Shown here in pieces: positions 6,808 to 11,456 of a stretch of DNA of 11,456 nt (its first letter is position 1; the number at the start of each line of letters is the position of its first letter). This DNA comes from Anaerolineales bacterium (GTDB lineage Bacteria; Chloroflexota; Anaerolineae; Anaerolineales; E44-bin32). A model generated the notes under the pieces. It was given only the letters and a program-made list of their open reading frames with translations, was not told the origin of the DNA and searched no databases. The translations under genes and the position numbers were made by a program. The stretch covers positions 69,778 through 81,233 of the forward strand of contig WVZH01000491.1 of the NCBI GenBank assembly GCA_011772595.1, written 5' to 3'.

Positions 6808-7038
6808 ATGAAGAATCCAGCAGAAGTCATCAAGCAATTGATGGAACATCTCGCCAAAACCCGAGAAGACGAAGTAGATTGCGACGAGGTCTTTAGGGTT
6901 CTTGACGTGTACGCAGAAGTCGAAGCACGCGGCGAAGACGCTGGTGAGCTGCTACCGATGGTGAAACAACACCTCGAGATCTGCGAATGCTGCCACGAGG
7001 AGCTAGAAGCCGTAATCCGCATCCTCGAAGCGGAGTAA
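6808..7038 (+). CDS. Small soluble zinc-binding anti-sigma factor candidate (ZAS/zf-HC2-like)
   Basis: A 76-residue acidic protein with no membrane helix. Near the C-terminus is KQHLEICECCHEEL, giving the H-x3-C-x2-C pattern (His55, Cys59, Cys62), and Cys25 in VDCDEV supplies the upstream fourth ligand. This matches the zinc-binding anti-sigma domain that clamps ECF sigma factors and, in some cases, releases them on thiol oxidation. ATG 6808 has GGAGG at 6800-6804, a rather short spacing; an in-frame ATG at 6781 has no ribosome site. Its position directly after an ECF sigma gene supports the role. It lacks the membrane segment and sensor domain of many anti-sigmas, so it would sense a cytoplasmic signal or act through another protein. 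Confidence 0.7.
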   Translation: MKNPAEVIKQLMEHLAKTREDEVDCDEVFRVLDVYAEVEARGEDAGELLPMVKQHLEICECCHEELEAVIRILEAE

Positions 7039-7075
7039 ATCTGACCTCCCCATTTTTCAACACCTAGCAAATAAC

Positions 7076-7108
7076 CCCGATGTAGCTTGCCATCATCGGG
7101 ATTTTCTT
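7076..7108 (+). terminator. Rho-independent terminator after the sigma/anti-sigma pair
   Basis: CCCGATG and CATCGGG (7076-7082 and 7094-7100) form a seven-pair stem with an 11-base loop, followed by ATTTTCTT. It lies 37 bases past the anti-sigma stop. Confidence 0.7.
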
Positions 7109-7403
7109 ATTCTCAGAACCACCTCCTTCTGTCACCATATGGATCAGCGTTAATACACGCTCTTCATACGACGTCCTATCTGCAGTCCCAAACCTCAAGG
7201 GTGCTTTGGCGGATCCAGAGCCTGTTCCCAATTGTGCTCGTGAAAGCCACATTGCATGTGGTAAGAGACAGTCCCCCTAAAAAGCCTCCCCCTACCATCG
7301 ACTGTGATACCTGCCGTAAGATCGCGCTTTGCATCAGCGTCAAGAGGGCTACCTAAGAATTATGGACATAGATACCAGAACCCAAGAGTTAGGAGGTCAC
7401 ACC
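7109..7403. other. 295-base intergenic region before the small membrane protein
   Basis: No gene, tRNA or clear repeat recognised. A 62-codon minus-strand open frame runs through part of it and across the terminator; it has no family resemblance and I do not call it. The promoter for the next two genes is probably here, but no convincing boxes are visible. Confidence 0.5.
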
Positions 7404-7559
7404 GTGAATCAACTCTTTACACTCGTTCTGTTCTCCCTGCAGCTAACCGTGATCCCTGTTTTGCTACGTACAGCCCGTAAGAATATCGCCAAGAGACCAA
7501 TGCGCATTCCTGTTAGTGTTGAATCTAAAAATTCTCCGCGCCGGATCACGGTGAAATAA
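7404..7559 (+). CDS. Small single-helix membrane protein, unknown function
   Basis: A 51-residue protein that begins with GTG, seven bases after a perfect AGGAGG (7391-7396); this strong ribosome site is the main reason to call it. Residues about 2-20 form a hydrophobic helix (QLFTLVLFSLQLTVIPVLL). The remaining 30 residues are basic, with many Arg and Lys, so the tail should stay in the cytoplasm. The frame is open upstream to 7329, including an ATG at 7362, but none of those starts has a ribosome site. I do not recognise a family. It lies 140 bases before another unknown membrane protein on the same strand, with no terminator between them, so they may act together. Confidence 0.5.
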   Translation: MNQLFTLVLFSLQLTVIPVLLRTARKNIAKRPMRIPVSVESKNSPRRITVK

Positions 7560-7699
7560 CACAACGCCAACTAAACCACTTGCTCATGTATCCGCCGCGT
7601 TGATCCCTATCCGTGCCAAAGGAGGAAGTATATGTGAGTGTCCCCACAGTTGTACGACTAAACATGTTTATCATCCACCAATCCTTTTTGGAGGTTCCC

Positions 7700-8389
7700 A
7701 TGCAGAAACTCATTGGTAAGATGGCCAGCATGTTCCCCATAATCGCCGTAATGGGATGGATGATCGTCGGTATCTCGTTGCTGATCGGCCTGCTCGTCCT
7801 TTCCCCGGCTCGGGTGACCATCTTTTCGGACGCCAAAGCCGTGCGTGAGGCAGCGAGTACCGGTAACCTCTTCGTCAACACCAACGTGACCTCTCACGTC
7901 ATGGAGACATGGGTTCCTCAGTCCAAGTTCCTCGGCCTTGGCCTCGGTCTGATGGCTATCGTTAAGGCACTGGGTACGATCGCAAAGCGCCTGCGCGTGA
8001 TGGGATTTACCATCATGAGTCACATCCGTGCGGACCTACGCCCGACCATGCCTCCTATCCCGGGGCGCGTTCGTATCTTTCAGTTCAGCACGGTGATGGG
8101 TGTCATGATCCTGCTGGCAGCGTTACTTATCGGCTTCGTCCTGGCGACAGACGTGGGTCCATCCTACTGGAATCACTCGATCGCCAACGAATTGCCGGCC
8201 GCAGAAGGCTCAGCACTTTTAGCCCAACTCGGTCTGTTGACCTCGTACGCCAAGTGGCTTAACCCTCTGCGCATGCTCGGCATGGCCTTCCTTTTCACTG
8301 GAATCACGATCGCCCTAACCGTGATTATCGGCACCTTGCGTAAGCAAGCCGAATTGCTGACCCGGTTCTACAATCAGGTCACGAGCTAA
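7700..8389 (+). CDS. Four-helix membrane protein of unknown family
   Basis: A 229-residue protein with four predicted membrane helices, at about residues 12-34, 77-95, 129-149 and 193-212. Between helices 1 and 2 is a polar segment of about 40 residues (ARVTIFSDAKAVREAAS onward). Between 2 and 3 is a basic, proline-bearing stretch (97-125), and between 3 and 4 a loop containing WNHS. No catalytic motif or family is recognised. Two starts are credible: ATG 7700 with GGAGG five bases upstream (7690-7694), which I chose, and GTG 7634 with AAAGGAGG eight bases upstream, which would add 22 residues. The coding frame is clear from its length and strongly patterned hydrophobicity. Confidence 0.7.
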   Translation: MQKLIGKMASMFPIIAVMGWMIVGISLLIGLLVLSPARVTIFSDAKAVREAASTGNLFVNTNVTSHVMETWVPQSKFLGLGLGLMAIVKALGTIAKRLRVMGFTIMSHIRADLRPTMPPIPGRVRIFQFSTVMGVMILLAALLIGFVLATDVGPSYWNHSIANELPAAEGSALLAQLGLLTSYAKWLNPLRMLGMAFLFTGITIALTVIIGTLRKQAELLTRFYNQVTS

Positions 8390-8435
8390 CGGAGCCGCGT
8401 TCCGCAATCCGTGACTGCGAGCAAGATTTTGCATG

Positions 8436-8480
8436 AGCAAAGGGTCTATGTGTGGTCATGCCACACATAGACCCTTTGCT
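8436..8480 (+). terminator. 20-bp perfect hairpin after the four-helix membrane protein gene
   Basis: AGCAAAGGGTCTATGTGTGG and its exact complement enclose a five-base loop, TCATG, 46 bases after the stop codon. The 3' arm ends in TTTGCT and continues TTCCC, so the T-tract is weak, but the stem is unusually long and perfect. A terminator or RNA-stabilising hairpin is likely. Confidence 0.7.
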
Positions 8481-8804
8481 TTCCCACCCCCGTACATGCG
8501 CTATAAGAATGATATTGCGCTACCAGCGGATGACTTTGCAGGACAGGTAAGATCGTGACCCTCCGCCTCGTCAATAAGATTGAGAAGGTCCTTTCTCCTC
8601 TTCTCCTCCTCCCAGAGCCCTGGAGTTTGCCCCTCCGGGGCTTTTGGGTTCACCCGCAACCGGGGACTTTCTAGATGAGTATCATCACACACCTTGCGAA
8701 CATGAAGCACCGAGGTTGCTAGATAGGGTAAGGTTTTCAAGTAAGAAACCTGTACGCCATGGCATCGAATCGATCAGCGAAGATTTTATTGTGGAGAGTG
8801 GCAA
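8481..8804. other. 324-base gap before trxA with a possible small RNA or leader
   Basis: No protein gene is supported. A pyrimidine-rich tract at 8591-8613 holds three CTCCT motifs, complementary to Shine-Dalgarno sequences. It is followed at once by a terminator-like hairpin (8616-8646). Nearer trxA, AGGTTT and AAACCT (8731-8736 and 8746-8751) form a small inverted repeat. The 79-codon minus-strand open frame across the tract starts at TTG and has a composition set by the GA-rich strand, so I do not call it. Confidence 0.5.
8616..8646 (+). terminator. Terminator-like hairpin inside the trxA upstream gap
   Basis: AGCCCTGGAG (8616-8625) pairs with CTCCGGGGCT (8633-8642) over ten positions, one of them G-U, around a seven-base loop. 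TTT follows the stem, and the last stem base is also T. It lies 158 bases before trxA with no gene ending just upstream, so it may end a small RNA or attenuate transcription into trxA. Confidence 0.45.
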
Positions 8805-9158
8805 ATGATCGATAAACCGATTAACGTCTCCGATGCGGAGTTTGAAGCAAAGGTTCTGCAGTCCGACTTGCCCGTAATTGTGGATTTCTGGGCGCCGTGG
8901 TGTGGACCTTGTCGCATGATCGCACCGATCTTGGAGAAGATCGCCTCGGAGTACGCTGGAAAGTTGATCGTCGCAAAGGTTAACACGGACGAAAACCCTG
9001 AATGGGTTACCAAGTTCGGTGTACAAGGTATCCCCACCATGCTCTTCATCCATAACGGCCATCTCCACAACCATCAGGTTGGCGCCGTTCCGGAAGCTTT
9101 CCTGCGTGACCTTGTGGAGGACCTGCTCGAGGCGGAGCACGAGATTCCTATCCATTGA
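8805..9158 (+). CDS. trxA: Thioredoxin
   Basis: A 117-residue cytoplasmic thioredoxin of normal length. It shows the classical VDFWAPWCGPCR active site with redox cysteines 33 and 36 and the buried Asp27, plus KVNTDENP (58-65) and cis-Pro77 in GIPTMLF. The usual glycine-rich stretch near the C-terminus is present as VGAVPEAFL. It reduces cytoplasmic disulfides and is the usual electron source for CcdA-type proteins, one of which is encoded about 4 kb away. GGAGAG lies seven bases before ATG 8805. The gene is alone between a hairpin and its own terminator, so it is probably transcribed by itself. Unusually, HNGHLHNHQ (83-91) is histidine-rich where most thioredoxins have a Gly/Lys-rich turn. 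Confidence 0.95.
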   Translation: MIDKPINVSDAEFEAKVLQSDLPVIVDFWAPWCGPCRMIAPILEKIASEYAGKLIVAKVNTDENPEWVTKFGVQGIPTMLFIHNGHLHNHQVGAVPEAFLRDLVEDLLEAEHEIPIH

Positions 9159-9210
9159 GCTTCGACAAATTGAAGCCCTTCGAGAGTGTGTTGGTAGCAT
9201 AACGTAGATG

Positions 9211-9250
9211 ACCTGCGCCCGTCTCTTAAGACAGGCGCAGGTGTTTCTTT
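9211..9250 (+). terminator. Rho-independent terminator of trxA
   Basis: ACCTGCGCC pairs with GGCGCAGGT over nine bases. After a C/A mismatch, GTCT and AGAC extend the stem to a CTTA tetraloop. The tail is GTTTCTTT. It starts 52 bases after trxA and sits 16 bases beyond the end of the convergent protease gene, so it may serve both. Confidence 0.85.
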
Positions 9251-9266
9251 AAGGCCAGAAGAGTGC

Positions 9267-11456
9267 TTACTCGTCTGTTGATTCCTCTTTCTGCGCTTCA
9301 TCCTTCTCTTCGGGCTCCACTGTCTTTGAAAATGCAGCCAGTCGTTGCACGACCTCGTAATTGAGTGTCCCCTCCGGATAGCTCCCGTCGTCGGAAACCT
9401 CTCCCACTTCACGATCGGAGAGCAAAGCGAGACCTTCGTCCACTGTCGAGATCGACCAGATGTGAAACTTCCCCGCCTTGACGGCTTCGACGACTTCCTC
9501 CTTCAACATCAAATGGGGAAGGTTACCTTGTGGGATGATCGCACCCTGAGAGCCCGTAAGACCATTCTTCTGGCAGGTTGCAAAGAACCCCTCGATCTTC
9601 TCATTGATCCCTCCCACCACCTGAATCTGACCATGCTGGTTCACCGATCCAGTGATAGACCGATCCTGTCGTAGCGGGATCTCGGCGATCGCGGAAAGAA
9701 TGGCGAACAACTCGGCTGCCGATGCACTGTCGCCCTCTACTTCGTCATAGGATTGTTCGAAGGTAAGTCGAGCGGATAGGCTCAAGGGCTGCTTTTGGCC
9801 GTAGCGACTTCCCAAAAATCCGCTGATGATAAGCACACCTTTGGTGTGAATGCGACCTCCTAACTTCGCCTCACGCTCGATATCGATCACGCCTTCCTTT
9901 CCCGACTGCGCAGTCGCTGTGACTCTGGTTGGACGGCCAAAAGCATAATCACCGATCTGTAAGACTGACAAAGCGTTGACCTGCCCAACGGCCTCCCCAC
10001 TCACGTCGATCAGCAACGTACCTTGTGCAACCAATTCCTGGATGCGTTCCTCGATCAAGTTGTTGCGATAAATCGCTTCCTCAATGGCCCTGTCGACGGC
10101 CGCCGCGTTTACAACCTTGAAACCTTCTTTCTTAGCCCAATATGCTGCTTCCCGAATCAGATCGGCGATTTTCCCGAAGCGTGTCGAGAGCTTGCCCTGA
10201 TCCTCCGCCAGGCGCGAGCCATACTCGATGATCCTCGCCACGCCGGTGCGGTCGAACGCCGTCAGGTCGTTGTCGTCGACCACGGCTTTCACGAACAAAG
10301 CATATTCACGCTCTGTCTCCGATGTGCGATTCATGAGCGTGGCGAACTCGGCTTTGACCTTGAACAGCTTGGCGAAATTCTCGTCAAGCTCACGCAGCAT
10401 GTAATACAGTATCGGCGTACCGATGAGAACGACCTTGATATCCAACGGTGCCGGTTCCGGTTCTAATGTAGCCGTGCTCAGAAGCCCCAGTTGAGTCCCT
10501 ATCTCGACAATGCGCAGGGACTGATCGCGCAATGCGCGTTGTAACCCCTCCCAAGCGTATGCATTGAGCAACACCTCTCGGGCGGGAATGATCAAATAAC
10601 CACCATTCGCACGATGCAACGCTCCGGGTCGGATCAGAGTGAAGTTGGTCACCGAGGCACCCAAAATCACTTCGTGTTCGATACGCCCCAAGAGGTTGTG
10701 ATATGTAGGGTGATTCTCGACGATCACTGGTGCGCCTTCGCATTCGGAATTGTCTACAAGCACATTGACACCGTAGCGCTGGCGGACATCCTGCTCCACA
10801 ATCCGACCGAGAGGTCGCGAAGGCTCTGTTTCAGCTTTACGGAACCGCGTTCTGTTCGCCACAATGTCCATCTTCAGTGCATCGAGGTGCTCGACGACCT
10901 GCTCTAAATCCGAGTACTTCTCCTTCAACGCCTCTATGAGGTGTTCCACGGCAAAGAGCGTCGTGCGCCGATCGAGCTCCTCGATCTTTTCGTGGGCCTC
11001 CCTGCGCTTTTCTTGCACTCGACCCAGGCTTTTCTTGACTTCGTCCTGAAGCTTGGCTTCCAACTGTTCGAGTTTCTCGCGCTGTTCAGCTGACAACTTC
11101 TCCAATTCCTCGGGCGTAATCGGCTTGTCGCCCACCGCCGGTACGAGCAGGACTCCATAAGGGGTTTGGGCCAACAGGAAGTTGTACTTCGCAGCGAGCT
11201 CGTTCAATCGGGAAAGTTCCCCTTCCTGGAGTTCCTCCAGAGCACTCGTCAACCGCCCACGTTCACGTGTGTAACCCTCACTCTCAAAGACGCGCGGGAT
11301 TTCTATTTCACATTGATCGACGAGCGTTTCTAGATCGTTCTTGAGCTCCACCCCACGACCAGGAGAAAAACGAAGTAATTTGGGTTGGTGAGGGTTGCTG
11401 AAATTGTTGACGTAGCACCAGTCGTCAGGGGTCGGTTCATCGCTCGCCAACCGCTC
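9267..11456 (-). CDS. Lon-family ATP-dependent protease, AAA_32/LonB-like (5' end outside window)
   Basis: The visible 729 residues run off the right edge, so the true start and the expected P-loop are not seen; the TTG at 11450 is inside the gene. The fragment opens with PDDWCYVNNF, typical of the bacterial Lon-related AAA_32 family (PF13654). A long Glu/Lys/Arg-rich coiled coil follows, then the second part of the ATPase (RPGALHRANGGYLIIPAREVL, sensor and lid regions). Last comes a Lon_C protease domain with the Ser-Lys dyad intact: serine in EGDSASAAE (codon 9726-9728) and lysine in GGINEKIEG (codon 9597-9599). It would degrade misfolded or regulatory proteins in the cytoplasm. The Asp expected at the end of the Walker B strand appears to be Pro. 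The C-terminal 20 or so residues are acidic and probably disordered. It converges on trxA. Confidence 0.93.
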   Translation of the reverse strand, partial: ERLASDEPTPDDWCYVNNFSNPHQPKLLRFSPGRGVELKNDLETLVDQCEIEIPRVFESEGYTRERGRLTSALEELQEGELSRLNELAAKYNFLLAQTPYGVLLVPAVGDKPITPEELEKLSAEQREKLEQLEAKLQDEVKKSLGRVQEKRREAHEKIEELDRRTTLFAVEHLIEALKEKYSDLEQVVEHLDALKMDIVANRTRFRKAETEPSRPLGRIVEQDVRQRYGVNVLVDNSECEGAPVIVENHPTYHNLLGRIEHEVILGASVTNFTLIRPGALHRANGGYLIIPAREVLLNAYAWEGLQRALRDQSLRIVEIGTQLGLLSTATLEPEPAPLDIKVVLIGTPILYYMLRELDENFAKLFKVKAEFATLMNRTSETEREYALFVKAVVDDNDLTAFDRTGVARIIEYGSRLAEDQGKLSTRFGKIADLIREAAYWAKKEGFKVVNAAAVDRAIEEAIYRNNLIEERIQELVAQGTLLIDVSGEAVGQVNALSVLQIGDYAFGRPTRVTATAQSGKEGVIDIEREAKLGGRIHTKGVLIISGFLGSRYGQKQPLSLSARLTFEQSYDEVEGDSASAAELFAILSAIAEIPLRQDRSITGSVNQHGQIQVVGGINEKIEGFFATCQKNGLTGSQGAIIPQGNLPHLMLKEEVVEAVKAGKFHIWSISTVDEGLALLSDREVGEVSDDGSYPEGTLNYEVVQRLAAFSKTVEPEEKDEAQKEESTDE

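Noticed and set aside
7064..7252. 62-codon minus-strand open frame downstream of the anti-sigma gene
   Set aside because: It reads through the terminator hairpin at 7076-7108 and shows no motif; parts look protein-like but nothing supports it.
8501..8740. 79-codon minus-strand open frame in the gap before trxA
   Set aside because: It starts at TTG without a ribosome site, spans a terminator-like hairpin, and its EEEKRRK segment simply reflects a GA-rich tract.
10023..10466. 147-codon + strand open frame opposite the Lon-like protease
   Set aside because: It is antisense to a strongly conserved protease and ATPase coding region; no start signal and no family.

Overview
The window reads as a bacterial chromosomal segment with dense, ordinary gene spacing, strong AGGAGG-type ribosome binding sites and some GTG starts. 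The gene set suggests Chloroflexota (Anaerolineae-like): a DUF3105 membrane-anchored protein, a DUF3179 lipoprotein, CcdA plus a TlpA-like thioredoxin, an AAA_32-type Lon protease, and an intergenic fragment resembling a dispersed repeat seen in that phylum. This is inference from recalled family distribution; no marker gene here fixes the taxon. There is no rRNA, no tRNA that I could recognise, and no transposase, integrase or CRISPR array.

Left part (1-2150, + strand): a possible tail of an upstream gene, then two translationally coupled half-size permease genes that are full-length homologues of each other (96-632 and 629-1117). A 390-base gap follows, then a DUF3105 gene (1508-2098). A perfect 12-bp hairpin (2120-2151) separates it from the convergent minus-strand genes.

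Middle part (2195-4880, - strand, transcribed right to left): ccdA, then a TlpA/ResA-like thioredoxin, then a DUF3179 lipoprotein. CcdA would carry electrons from cytoplasmic thioredoxin across the membrane. The anchored TlpA-like protein would receive them outside, and the CxxC-bearing DUF3179 lipoprotein is a candidate partner or client. Further right is folE (GTP cyclohydrolase I, 5098-5745, - strand) with a 15-bp perfect palindrome beyond its 3' end.

Right part (6116-9250, + strand): an ECF-type sigma factor and a small soluble zinc-binding (ZAS-type) anti-sigma candidate, closed by a terminator. Next come a 51-residue single-helix membrane protein and a four-helix membrane protein of unknown family, closed by a 20-bp perfect hairpin. 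A 324-base gap containing a C/U-rich tract and a terminator-like hairpin leads to trxA (8805-9158), which has its own terminator. Convergent to trxA is a Lon-family protease (9267 to the right edge, - strand), whose N-terminus with the expected P-loop lies outside the window.

Thiol redox chemistry recurs: TrxA inside, CcdA in the membrane, and the TlpA-like and DUF3179 proteins outside. I see no clear undescribed defence or mobile system. The best leads are the split permease pair, the DUF3105/DUF3179/CcdA/TlpA neighbourhood, the unknown membrane genes after the sigma/anti-sigma pair, and the intergenic RNA candidate before trxA.
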